Shown one piece after another: positions 6,123-14,621 of a stretch of 48,011 bases of DNA. The notes under the pieces are model-generated. The model was not told the origin of the DNA. It saw only the letters and a list, made by a program, of their open reading frames with translations, and did not search any database. This stretch comes from an uncultured Bacilli bacterium (GTDB lineage Bacteria; Bacillota_I; Bacilli_A; RF39; UBA660): NCBI GenBank assembly GCA_944331895.1, contig CALVIX010000007.1, forward strand, positions 1 through 48,011, in the 5' to 3' direction. Position numbers and translations under genes: made by a program. Every line of letters begins with the position of its first letter. The stretch's first letter is position 1.

Positions 6123-7565
6123 TTAAATTCCTTTTTGAAATTCCTTAATCTTTTTTCTTGCATGACTTGTTTGTGCTTTTTCTATCCAATCTTCTCTTGG
6201 ACCATAAGATAAATCATCAGTTACAATTCTTACTCTATCTTTGTTTTTCAAAACATAATCTATAGGTACATATTCATCATTTACAAATACACCAACCATT
6301 GTATTTCCAATATCTGTGTGTATTTTATAAGCAAAATCTATAGGTGTTGCTCCTTTAGGTAATTCAATTATGTCACCTTTTGTTGTATATACATAAACTT
6401 TATCAGAAAAAAGTTCACATTTTACTTGATTCACAAATTGTTGATTATCACCAAACATTGAATTAATTTCTGTTAAAGATTTAAAAAATTGAAATTTACT
6501 TTTTAAATCTTCTTGCATAACATCTCTTGCGTTTCCTTTTTCTACATCCCAGTATGCTGTTAATCCAAATGAAGCCACTTTATCCATTTCAAAAGTTCTT
6601 ATTTGCGTTTGAACTAATCTATCATCTGGGCCAAAAACAGTTGTGTGTAAAGATTGATACATATTAGTTTTAGGATTACATATATAATCTTTAAATTTAT
6701 TATTTATTGGATGATATTCCTCATGAATCATACCCAAAACAAAATAACAATTAGCCACTTCATCTACCATAATTTTCAATGCTAATAAATCATGTATATC
6801 CGCTAATTTTTGCCCTTCACTTAATCTTTTATATATACCATAAATATTCTTTGTTCTTACTTTAATTTCATTAGGAATATTTTTATCGTTTAACATTGCT
6901 TGAATTTTTAATAACATTTCCTGTAAACAACTATTACTATCTTCTTCTATTTTTAACTTTCTTTCTTCAATTTTTTTATACATATCTGGTTTTAAATATT
7001 GCAAAGATAAATCTTCTAATTCAGATTTAATTCTATATGCTCCAATATAATAAGCTAAGGGAACAAATATTTCCATAGTTTCTAGTGCGTTTTCTTTTTG
7101 TTTAAATTCACTTTTAAATTGCAAAGTTCTCATATTATGAAGTCTATCAGCTAATTTAATAATTATTATTCTAACATCTTCAGTAATACCTGTAATAATC
7201 TTTCTAGTATTTGCTAAATTTTGATCTTGTTTAGAAGAAAAATTCATTTTTGAAAGTTTAGTTACACCATCCACTAAATTAGCAATATTTTGATTAAAAT
7301 CATGAGCTATATCTTCTTTGGTAATTTCAGTATCTTCTAACACATCATGCAAAAGTCCAGCACATATTGTATCTCTATCTGCGTGCATATCTGCAAGAAT
7401 ATATGCAACATTTAAAGGATGATTAATATATGGTTCCCCACTTTGTCTATATTGTCCATCATGTAATTTTTTAGCATATTCATAAACTTTTTTAATAACT
7501 TCAACTTCTTCTCGATTATACTCATTAAGTTTGTCAATTAAATCTTGTAAAATACTATTTCCCAT
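6123..7565 (-). CDS. RelA/SpoT homologue, HD-SYNTH-TGS, with altered synthetase site
   Basis: 480 residues. The HD (p)ppGpp hydrolase domain is intact: HPLNVAYIL, GLLHDVLEDT and ADRLHNMRTL. The synthetase domain is recognisable (YGIYKRLSEGQKLADIHDLLALKI, FKDYICNPKTNMYQSLHTTV), but the catalytic Glu of the family motif E-x-Q-I-R-T is Gln here (VQTQIRT), and MHxxAExG has become MDKVASFG. A TGS domain follows (KVYVYTTKGDIIELPKGATPIDFAY). The helical, zinc-finger and ACT regions of full RSH enzymes (about 730 residues) are absent. I predict a hydrolase with weak or no synthesis; that rests on family knowledge. First gene of the cargo operon, behind a leader with an attenuator; SD TGGAGGA lies before the ATG. 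Confidence 0.92.
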   Translation of the reverse strand: MGNSILQDLIDKLNEYNREEVEVIKKVYEYAKKLHDGQYRQSGEPYINHPLNVAYILADMHADRDTICAGLLHDVLEDTEITKEDIAHDFNQNIANLVDGVTKLSKMNFSSKQDQNLANTRKIITGITEDVRIIIIKLADRLHNMRTLQFKSEFKQKENALETMEIFVPLAYYIGAYRIKSELEDLSLQYLKPDMYKKIEERKLKIEEDSNSCLQEMLLKIQAMLNDKNIPNEIKVRTKNIYGIYKRLSEGQKLADIHDLLALKIMVDEVANCYFVLGMIHEEYHPINNKFKDYICNPKTNMYQSLHTTVFGPDDRLVQTQIRTFEMDKVASFGLTAYWDVEKGNARDVMQEDLKSKFQFFKSLTEINSMFGDNQQFVNQVKCELFSDKVYVYTTKGDIIELPKGATPIDFAYKIHTDIGNTMVGVFVNDEYVPIDYVLKNKDRVRIVTDDLSYGPREDWIEKAQTSHARKKIKEFQKGI

Positions 7566-7600
7566 AAAAATTCCTCCAAAACTACACTAAAAACTTAAAC

Positions 7601-7631
7601 AAAAAGCATAACAAAATTATGTCATGCTTTT
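7601..7631 (-). terminator. Leader terminator (attenuator) before the RSH gene
   Basis: On the minus strand AAAAGCATGAC (7631-7621) pairs with GTTATGCTTTT (7612-7602) around an 8-base loop and runs into a T tract, about 37 bases before the RSH start. The 5' arm is also the last codons of the upstream ORF (AGC ATG ACA, stop TAA in the loop), so a ribosome finishing that ORF would cover it and block hairpin formation. Confidence 0.8.
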
Positions 7632-7727
7632 ATTTGAAAGGGCCAAAAAAGAATTTATATTAATATATAAATATTCATAAAAGTTACAAAAAAATTTTAA
7701 TTCACTCGCTTTTATAAATTTACTCAT
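7617..7727 (-). CDS. Leader peptide (uORF) of the cargo operon
   Basis: 36 residues, beginning MSKFIKASELKFFCNFYEYL and ending LSNKSMT. It starts about 30 bases behind the predicted transcription start, with AAAGGA 12 bases upstream (somewhat far). It is rich in Phe and Tyr (FFCNFYEYLY), which could be a stall-prone stretch. The stop codon lies in the loop of the intrinsic terminator. The longer open frame up to 7883 crosses the promoter and is not likely to be translated. Overlap of uORF and terminator resembles the leaders of ribosome-protection and rRNA-methyltransferase resistance genes, where slowed ribosomes allow read-through. Confidence 0.72.
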   Translation of the reverse strand: MSKFIKASELKFFCNFYEYLYININSFLALSNKSMT

Positions 7728-7761
7728 CAAAATCAACAATCCTTTAAAAATATTACAAAAT

Positions 7762-7790
7762 AATTTACTATTTTTTATATTCTTTGTCAA
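7762..7790 (-). promoter_or_regulatory. Promoter of the cargo operon
   Basis: Perfect -35 TTGACA at 7790-7785, spacer 17, -10 TAAATT at 7767-7762 (minus strand). Transcription would begin near 7755, giving a leader of about 190 bases before the RSH gene. Between 7791 and the element end at 8072 I see only AT-rich DNA with a weak inverted repeat (CCCTTATTTTATGGG plus T run near 7944-7960) and no gene. Confidence 0.72.
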
Positions 7791-8041
7791 TACTTTTATG
7801 GAAATTTTTGGAAAAATATATAAATATAAACTTTTATAAATTAAAATATATTTTAATTTGCACTTATTTATCTCAAAGTCCAACTCTCATAAACTTTCCT
7901 GTGTTTACCAACAATGCATCGTTGTTATATTTTTGCAAAAAAATCCCATAAAATAAGGGGGGCTTTAATTTTGACATTTTTAAGTGCTTTTTCAATTAAG
8001 TAAAATCTCGTTTTCCCTTTATTTATAAGGATTTCTACGAT

Positions 8042-9067
8042 TTATACTATTTTCTCCCATTTTCTTGCATACCCTGTCACTGGAATCAAACCGACGACCA
8101 CACATAAATTTAATACTGCCTGAAACGCAATCTGGAAAGTAATTCCAAAAGCGAGATATTTAGAAAAAAGATCGTTGCTCTTTCGAGCAATTTGAAATCC
8201 CTTATAAATAATTAGTATAAACAAGGAAGCAACGATAATCACGCCTAAGAACCCAAATTCTTCACTTATGATCGAAAAGATAAAATCAGTCTGTGGTTCA
8301 GGCAAATAAAAATGCTTTTGTCGCGAATTTCCAAGACCGTACCCAAATAAACCTCCTGGACCAATCGCATAGAGAGATTGAATCATTTGAAACCCACTTC
8401 CTAATGGATCTTTCCATGGATTCAAAAATGATAATATTCTTTCTAATCGATATGGCGCTACCGCAATTAAACCAGCGATCCCAAGCAGTCCCAACAATCC
8501 AATCCGCAAGAAAAATTTAAATGAAACACCACCTATGAATAATAAACCAATAACACTCATTACCAAGATCATACCAGTTCCAAAATCAGGCTGTAACATG
8601 ATGAGCCCAAATATGAATAAAGTAAGACCTAAAATAGGAAGAACTCCAGTTTTAATTTTCTTCATATCTTTCTCATTTCGATAAAGATATTTTGCGGTAA
8701 ACATAATAAGTCCCAATTTAGCAAACTCACTTGGCTGAATTCCAAAAGACCCTATCCCAAACCAACTACGACTTCCATTTCGAACTGTTCCTACTCCAGG
8801 AATCAATACGAGAATTAACAAAATAATACATCCGATTAAAATACGATTCACGTTTTTTTCATAAACATGACAATCGATCTTACTAATAAAATACATAAAA
8901 AGAGTCCCAATCAGAAAGAAGAGCCCCTGATTCTTAACAAACTTAAATGGATCGTTAAACTTATATTCCGCCCACACGTAAGATGCGGACGCGATCATGA
9001 CAATACCAAAAATAGAAATGAATAAAACTCCTAATAACAATACATAATCAATTTTCCCTTTTTTCAT
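8042..9067 (-). pseudogene. ftsW: FtsW N-terminal part, truncated by the element
   Basis: SEDS-family septal peptidoglycan glycosyltransferase, partner of FtsI. 341 residues are encoded: 332 native ones, with the multispanning membrane profile and family segments such as NGSRSWFGIGSFGIQPSEFAKL, PDFGTG and PQTDFIFSIISEEFGF, followed by nine element-encoded residues (YARKWEKIV) and a stop. The last 31 residues with the PFxSYGG signature lie at 92-187. Loss of this end and of the last membrane segment should damage function. The start is ATG 9067, or GTG 9073 directly behind the mraY stop. As ftsW is normally essential, another copy, RodA substitution, or excision in part of the population has to be assumed. 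Confidence 0.93.
8055..8080. other. Element end / attachment junction inside ftsW
   Basis: Core CCCT at 8072-8075. Toward the ftsW side (plus direction) the sequence continues the in-frame codons of PVTG; toward the element it shows, on the minus strand, four bases, CAAG (8067-8064), six bases and GG (8057-8056), matching the spacing at the other end. Reading through it gives the truncated FtsW nine foreign residues. Confidence 0.82.
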
Positions 9068-9073
9068 ATGCAC

Positions 9074-10066
9074 CTACATCCATATTCCAAACGCGATCGA
9101 TGCCATCGCACCAAGTAAACCAATGACCCAAAATAATTTGACGATATCTCGTTCGTCCCACCCATATTTTTCAAAACTATGATGGATCGGAGCCATTGGA
9201 AATAATCTCTTTTTTGTCCATTTGTAATAGATTCTTTGTAAAATACAACTCACCGTTTCTAATACAAATACAATTCCAATCAAGACAAGTAATAACTCGT
9301 GCCGTGTCAAAATAGCTAGTGCTCCAAGCGTCGCACCTAAAGCTAACGATCCTGTATCTCCCATAAACACCTTCGCTGGACTCACGTTAAAGAGCAAAAA
9401 GCCCAACAAAGCACCGACTAAGATAAAGCAAAACATACCAAGCTCCTGATATCCTTCTAGCCATCCAGTATGATAACTAATAACACCAAAAGTAAAAAAG
9501 GCAATCACAGAAAGACCTCCAGCAAGACCGTCTAACCCATCTGTTAAATTGACCGCATTACTACTAGCGAGCAATAAGAATAAAATAAATAGTCCATAAA
9601 ACCATCCAATATTGATCTTGATATGCAAAGTATGAATCCATATCAAAGGCTCGTTCCCTGCAACCATAAACAAGTAGAAGAAAATAATAGCAATGATAAG
9701 TTGTAAAAATAATTTTTGCTTTTCACTAAGACCCGCATTATTATGTCTTTTAATAATTAGATAATCATCCAAAAAGCCAATGAAAGCATACCCGATAAAC
9801 GTAACCATCACAATATAAAAAGTATAGCTAAGCTCCAGGCGATCCGTTAGATATAACAAAATTAAAGTTCCCAAGGTTGGAATAATAAAGATAAATCCTC
9901 CCATCGTAGGTGTCCCTTGTTTTTTGCTATGTCTATCTTCTAAGTACACACTTAAATTTTGTCCTGCCTTATGTCGTTTTAAAATAGGAATCAATATGAT
10001 GGCTGTAATGATGGCAAAAATAAATCCAATCATCATAGCAAGTGTTGCCTTCGTTAATATCAACAT
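9074..10066 (-). CDS. mraY: Phospho-N-acetylmuramoyl-pentapeptide transferase
   Basis: MraY attaches UDP-MurNAc-pentapeptide to undecaprenyl phosphate to make lipid I at the inner face of the membrane. 330 residues, about ten membrane spans. Visible signatures: KKQGTPTMGG, the DD pair in GFLDDYLIIKR with NNAGLSEKQK, NAVNLTDGLDGLA, and FMGDTGSLALGA, all highly conserved. AGGAGG precedes the ATG. It lies between the SpoVD-like PBP and ftsW and runs into ftsW with no gap. murD, which often follows, is absent here. Confidence 0.98.
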   Translation of the reverse strand: MLILTKATLAMMIGFIFAIITAIILIPILKRHKAGQNLSVYLEDRHSKKQGTPTMGGFIFIIPTLGTLILLYLTDRLELSYTFYIVMVTFIGYAFIGFLDDYLIIKRHNNAGLSEKQKLFLQLIIAIIFFYLFMVAGNEPLIWIHTLHIKINIGWFYGLFILFLLLASSNAVNLTDGLDGLAGGLSVIAFFTFGVISYHTGWLEGYQELGMFCFILVGALLGFLLFNVSPAKVFMGDTGSLALGATLGALAILTRHELLLVLIGIVFVLETVSCILQRIYYKWTKKRLFPMAPIHHSFEKYGWDERDIVKLFWVIGLLGAMASIAFGIWM

Positions 10067-10076
10067 AAGCTTCCTC

Positions 10077-11993
10077 CTATTCTGTTAAGTACAATCGGAC
10101 GGTTTCCCCTTCATAAATTCTCGTTTTAGCTTTTGGGGATTGATAGCGAACTCGACTTCCTGTGCCAGTAAATTCTACTTTAAACTGATCTAATGCCTTC
10201 ACTGCATCTTCTGTGCTTTTCCCAACAACATTAGGAATCGTTGCATATTTTTTATCTAAATAATTATATTTCTTCTCCGTCCATCCTTTCCGCTTAGGAA
10301 TATCCAACGCTTCGATTGCATCTTCTAGAATCGTTTTTACGATAGGCGCCGCAATTGTTCCCCCATATTGCGTTGCTCCCTTCGCATTATCGATCGCTAC
10401 ATAAACAATCACTTGTGGACCATCGGCAGGTAAAAATCCCATAAAAGATGTAATATAATTTCCAACCATGTACTTGCCATCTTTTACTTTTTGAGCTGTC
10501 CCGGTCTTTCCACCTACTCTATATCCATCGATATAAGCAGGTCTCCCTGTTCCATTTGTTACAACACTTTCTAGCGTCATCCTCACTTGCTCACTCGTGC
10601 TTGATTGAATCACTTTACGCACTAACTTCGTTTTATTTTCTTTGATCACTGTATTCGTTTCTGGCTCATTGATGCTTTTTACAATATATGGTTGATATAA
10701 ATATCCCCCGTTGATTGCAGCAGAAACTGCCGTAATCTGTTGAATTGGCGTAACTGAAACTCCCTGCCCAAAAGAAGTCGTTGCAAGTTCTACAGGGCCT
10801 ACTTTATCAAGAGAAAATAAAATTCCAGTCCCTTCTCCATTTAAATCTATTCCCGTCTTAGAACCAAAACCGAATTTTCGAATCGATTCAAATAGTTTTT
10901 CTTTTCCTATCTTTTGACCCATGACGACAAATCCAGGATTGCAAGAATTCTCAACAACTTGTAGCATCGTCTGTTCTCCATGTCCTCCATGTTTCCAACA
11001 TTTAATGCGAGCATTTTCTACTTGAATCGAACCGCTATCGTGAAATTTATCTTTTTCTAAATCGACGAAATTTTCTTCTAGCGCTGTTGCAAGTGTAATA
11101 ATTTTAAACGTCGATCCCGGCTCATACGTTGCCCATATTGGCAAATTCCTGTTAATTTCCTCCGTCGTATAATCTTGATACTTAGAAGGTGAAAAATTAG
11201 GACGTGATGACATGGCTAAAATTTCACCTGTATTTGGATCCATTACAATACCAATCGCTTGATCTGGCGAATATTTTAAAACCGCATTATCTAACTCACG
11301 CTCTAAAGAAGTTTGGATCTCATGATTGATCGTCAGTGTCATATTCATTCCATCTTGTGGCTTTTCATAAACCTCGTTTAACTCTAATTTATTTCCTTTT
11401 GCATCACTAAAATATTTAATTGCTCCAGATTCTCCAGTTAAATAATCATCATACATCAGTTCCAACCCTGAAAGCCCTTGATTGTCGATTCCTACGAAAC
11501 CAAGCGTATGAGATAAATAGGTATCATATGGATAAACTCTCTTTGATTCTTTCACCAGATACACTCCAGGTAATTTTAATGATGCGATCTTATCAGCAAC
11601 TTCATAAGAAAGTCGTCTTCCTTCCGGGTGCACTCTCTCGATCGATGCCTTTTTCGAAACATGAGCATAAATTTTATCGTATGATACACCTAAAATTTCA
11701 CTAATTTTTTCTGCTGTACCAATTTTATCTTTGATTTGATTTGGAATAAAGACTAATGATGAAGTTGTCAAATTATCAGCAAGTACGACACCATTCCGAT
11801 CATAAATTTTTCCCCGATTAGCTTCAATAGGAAGATTTCTACTCCAAAGTCCAGACGCATAAGAATTTAACTTATCATAATCTATCACTTGAATGTAAAA
11901 CACTTTTCCAATAATGAGTGCAAATATAAAAAGCAATAGAAAAAACACAATCTTAATTCGTATGTGAATACCTTTAAAAAACATGAGAGTCAC
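10077..11993 (-). CDS. spoVD: SpoVD-like class B penicillin-binding protein with one PASTA domain
   Basis: 638 residues. One N-terminal membrane segment, a dimerisation domain (RGKIYDRNGVVLADN), and a transpeptidase domain with the three motifs STFK (Ser nucleophile, in YEPGSTFK), SCN and KTGTA. One C-terminal PASTA domain (ATIPNVVGKSTEDAV). It crosslinks peptidoglycan. SpoVD makes spore cortex with SpoVE in sporulating Bacillota; the SspI and SigH genes in the same window make this role likely, but a second division PBP cannot be excluded. A terminator lies between it and ftsI, so it may have its own start. Confidence 0.88.
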   Translation of the reverse strand: MTLMFFKGIHIRIKIVFFLLLFIFALIIGKVFYIQVIDYDKLNSYASGLWSRNLPIEANRGKIYDRNGVVLADNLTTSSLVFIPNQIKDKIGTAEKISEILGVSYDKIYAHVSKKASIERVHPEGRRLSYEVADKIASLKLPGVYLVKESKRVYPYDTYLSHTLGFVGIDNQGLSGLELMYDDYLTGESGAIKYFSDAKGNKLELNEVYEKPQDGMNMTLTINHEIQTSLERELDNAVLKYSPDQAIGIVMDPNTGEILAMSSRPNFSPSKYQDYTTEEINRNLPIWATYEPGSTFKIITLATALEENFVDLEKDKFHDSGSIQVENARIKCWKHGGHGEQTMLQVVENSCNPGFVVMGQKIGKEKLFESIRKFGFGSKTGIDLNGEGTGILFSLDKVGPVELATTSFGQGVSVTPIQQITAVSAAINGGYLYQPYIVKSINEPETNTVIKENKTKLVRKVIQSSTSEQVRMTLESVVTNGTGRPAYIDGYRVGGKTGTAQKVKDGKYMVGNYITSFMGFLPADGPQVIVYVAIDNAKGATQYGGTIAAPIVKTILEDAIEALDIPKRKGWTEKKYNYLDKKYATIPNVVGKSTEDAVKALDQFKVEFTGTGSRVRYQSPKAKTRIYEGETVRLYLTE

Positions 11994-12030
11994 CTCTAAT
12001 TCATGTTATGTACAAGCACGTGAAAAAATG

Positions 12031-12055
12031 AAAAAAACTCACTAGTTGTGAGTTT
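12031..12055 (-). terminator. Terminator behind ftsI
   Basis: AAACTCAC (12035-12042) and GTGAGTTT (12048-12055) form an 8-bp stem with a 5-base loop, followed on the minus strand by a T7 run. It lies inside the division cluster between ftsI and the SpoVD-like gene, which suggests partial uncoupling of the two. Confidence 0.8.
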
Positions 12056-12086
12056 CCTTGTTCATACAGTAACATTCCTAAAATAT

Positions 12087-14297
12087 CTATGTTCCATCCT
12101 GACTTTGCGTTGTGTCTAATGCATTAAAATCATATTTGTCGGAAAGTGTAAGATTCAATACTGTCGTCGCATTCACAGGAGTTCCGGCCGCAACACTCTG
12201 TCCGGTAACAAATCCATGCCCTTCAAACGAACATGTAATTCCGGCAAGGGTTGCAAATGCCTTCACATCACTACGAGACCACCCCGTCATATCCGGAATC
12301 GTAATATCTTTTTTATTCGTCTTTAAGAATACTTTATCACCTGTCACTAACTGAGTTCCTTTTTCTGGATACTGAGAAATCACTTTATCTCCAGTTCCTA
12401 AATATACAGGTGTAATTCCTACACTTGCTAATTGTGCTGTCACATCCGTAACATTTTTGCTGAGATATGATGGCATCTCAAACAATTGAGTTGTTGTCTG
12501 TACAGATGTCTCAGTAAACATATTTCGATATTTTGCAATACTCTTCATAACAGAAACAACCGTCGTTGAAAGTGCTTTACTCTCTCCCCATTTTGGACGT
12601 TTCATCGCCGCATATATAATAATTTCAGGATCATCTTTTGGATACATTCCTGCAAATGAGAAAATATATTCGTTCTTTCCTTCGTAGTAGCCACCCGTTT
12701 TTTCATTATATATTTGTGCTGTACCTGTCTTACCAATAATATCAAATCCTGGAATATCGTATGCATATCCTGTCGTTCCAGGATCAGTACCATACACTGT
12801 GTTATGCATAAGCTCTTTGATCTTATCTACGGTAGATTGTTTCAACAATTGCTTTGATTTTTCTACCTTAGATTTATACACTGTCTTACCTGTGTTTGGA
12901 TCGACGATCTTATCGACAACGTGAGGCTTTATCATTTTTCCATCGTTCGCAATCATCGTTAAAGCTTGCAACATTTGAACTGGCGTTACGGTGATTCCCT
13001 GTCCAAATCCAGCAGTAGCAACCTCGACTGGATAATTAAATTTAATAGATCCCGTTTGTTCTCTCGATTGTTCGATTCCCGTAATCTTTCCAAAACCATA
13101 TTTTTCATAGCATTCTCTTAAATCATTTTTATTGATATATTTTTGTAACAAATTGACAACTGCTACATTCGAAGAATATTCAAATCCTTTATCGTACGTA
13201 ATCGTTCCCCATCCGGCACGATCCCAGTCATTGATCGTATACTCTCCTATTGTGATATTACCAGATTGATAAGTTACTGCCCCATCGTAAGTTCCTTTTT
13301 CCATCGCACACATATAAGAAAATATCTTCATGGTACTTCCAGGCTCGTAGACATAAGAAACTAGAGGGTTTTCGTAATTTGTAATATCCTTGACATTCGG
13401 ATCGAAAGATGGTGATGAAGAAGTTGCCAAAATTTTTCCAGTCTTAGCTTCCATCACATTCACTACCATCCACTCCGGATGATACGTTTCTGCTGCTTCT
13501 TTAATCGCACCTTCTAAGAATCTTTGAATGTTAGAATCCAGCGTCAAATAAATATTGTCCCCATCGTGTGCATCGATTCTCGTTTCCTTAGTATCCGGAA
13601 TCTTATAACCATTTCGATCCTGTTGATAAGTAACACTGCCATTCGTTCCTTTCAGTTGACTATCGTATTTTGCTTCAATTCCAAGTTCTCCTACGATCAC
13701 TCGCTCTAGCGTTTTAATCCCATTTACTGTCACTTCTTTGTCATACTGTTTCGCATATCCTATGACGTATGATGCAAAATTTCCATTCGGATAATAACGT
13801 TTATAATCCTCTTCAAATGCAATTCCAGGTAAATGAAGCGCCTCTATCTCATCTTTCTTTAATTCTGTAATTCCTCGACCACCCGGTCCAAGCTCTACCT
13901 GATATAGATCCTGTGACATCAATCGTACAAGATATTCCTCTGTCATACCTAAAATAGGTGCTAGTTTCTGAGCTGTCATCGCTACATCTTCCACATGCTG
14001 TGGCGTTGAAGAATTCTTACTTCTACTAGAATCTAAATATGCAATTACTGTATAAGAAGATACATTGAGCGCTAAAATATTTCCATCCTTATCATAGATC
14101 GTTCCTCTCGTTGCAGTAAGTGTTTTCTTAACTGTATTACGCTGTTTTGCAAAATCGTCCATATTGATCCCATAGACGACCGGCGATAAAGAAAGATACG
14201 CTAATTGTAAGATTAAAACCACAATAAAAAAAAGAAAAACATAAAAAACAAGTTGCGGAAATTTCCACTTACCATTTCTTAGTCCTTCCTTTTTCAT
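12087..14297 (-). CDS. ftsI: Division transpeptidase FtsI/PBP2B with two PASTA domains
   Basis: 736 residues. One membrane span (VFYVFLFFIVVLILQLAYL), RGTIYDKDGNILALN in the pedestal domain, then STMK (in YEPGSTMK), SSN (in YSSNVAVVN) and KTGTA (GKTGTAQIY) of the transpeptidase, then two PASTA repeats (FEMPSYLSKNVTDV and ITIPDMTGWSRSDV). FtsI crosslinks septal peptidoglycan with FtsW. It follows ftsL by 13 bases, with GAGGTGAAGGT before the ATG. The tail is Asp/Thr/Gln-rich. Confidence 0.95.
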   Translation of the reverse strand: MKKEGLRNGKWKFPQLVFYVFLFFIVVLILQLAYLSLSPVVYGINMDDFAKQRNTVKKTLTATRGTIYDKDGNILALNVSSYTVIAYLDSSRSKNSSTPQHVEDVAMTAQKLAPILGMTEEYLVRLMSQDLYQVELGPGGRGITELKKDEIEALHLPGIAFEEDYKRYYPNGNFASYVIGYAKQYDKEVTVNGIKTLERVIVGELGIEAKYDSQLKGTNGSVTYQQDRNGYKIPDTKETRIDAHDGDNIYLTLDSNIQRFLEGAIKEAAETYHPEWMVVNVMEAKTGKILATSSSPSFDPNVKDITNYENPLVSYVYEPGSTMKIFSYMCAMEKGTYDGAVTYQSGNITIGEYTINDWDRAGWGTITYDKGFEYSSNVAVVNLLQKYINKNDLRECYEKYGFGKITGIEQSREQTGSIKFNYPVEVATAGFGQGITVTPVQMLQALTMIANDGKMIKPHVVDKIVDPNTGKTVYKSKVEKSKQLLKQSTVDKIKELMHNTVYGTDPGTTGYAYDIPGFDIIGKTGTAQIYNEKTGGYYEGKNEYIFSFAGMYPKDDPEIIIYAAMKRPKWGESKALSTTVVSVMKSIAKYRNMFTETSVQTTTQLFEMPSYLSKNVTDVTAQLASVGITPVYLGTGDKVISQYPEKGTQLVTGDKVFLKTNKKDITIPDMTGWSRSDVKAFATLAGITCSFEGHGFVTGQSVAAGTPVNATTVLNLTLSDKYDFNALDTTQSQDGT

Positions 14298-14310
14298 ACC
14301 TTCACCTCAT

Positions 14311-14607
14311 TTATTTGTTGATGATTATGATATTATCATTATTATACTCTAATCCCATTTCTTTGACAATATCCTTGACCTTATCAAATGAAGTTAGTTC
14401 GTTCACTTTCATCGTTAAACTTTCATTTTTCTTCTCTTGTGACTCTATATCGTACCTTAGTTTTTCTACAGACATATTAAGATTTCCGATATTAGCTCCA
14501 CAGAATACTTGAAGCGCAAGTGTAAAAATGACAGACAAGAAAGCGCCTGCATAAAGCATTTTTTCACCTTTAGTAATTTTTAATTTTCTCACTTTCTTCG
14601 TCCTCAT
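14311..14607 (-). CDS. ftsL: FtsL-like septum protein
   Basis: 98 residues: a basic N-terminus (MRTKKVRKLKITKGEK), one membrane span (MLYAGAFLSVIFTLALQVF) and an extracytoplasmic coiled coil (LRYDIESQEKKNESLTMKVNELTS) ending in a short tail. Sequence identity in this family is low, so the call rests on size, topology and the place between rsmH and ftsI. FtsL links DivIB/DivIC to the FtsW-FtsI pair. SD GGGGAG lies before the ATG. Confidence 0.85.
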   Translation of the reverse strand: MRTKKVRKLKITKGEKMLYAGAFLSVIFTLALQVFCGANIGNLNMSVEKLRYDIESQEKKNESLTMKVNELTSFDKVKDIVKEMGLEYNNDNIIIINK

Positions 14608-14621
14608 GTTTCTCTCCCCTA

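Larger units (their letters stand above)
188..8075. mobile_element. Serine-integrase genetic element inserted in ftsW
   Basis: About 7.9 kb of much more AT-rich DNA splits ftsW. The shared core is CCCT on the plus strand (AGGG on minus) at 188-191 and 8072-8075; outside it the ftsW halves join in frame, inside it the sequences are unrelated to ftsW. Contents in order: serine integrase, a 41-codon ORF, an S51-like hydrolase, an RlmN-like methyltransferase, a MetRS-like protein, a nucleotidyltransferase, a RelA/SpoT homologue, and a leader with an upstream ORF and an attenuator. No relaxase, type IV secretion, replication or phage structural genes are present, so it is a small integrative island that would need help to move between cells. 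Confidence 0.92.

Noticed and set aside
7617-7883. An 88-codon ORF in the leader of the cargo operon
   Set aside because: Its first half crosses the -35/-10 of the operon promoter and has no ribosome-binding site. Only the last 36 codons, behind AAAGGA, are kept as the leader peptide.
8042-9067. FtsW truncation by a sequencing frameshift
   Set aside because: The missing end is found intact at 92-187, and both break points carry the same core with symmetric arms and different base composition, so insertion explains it.
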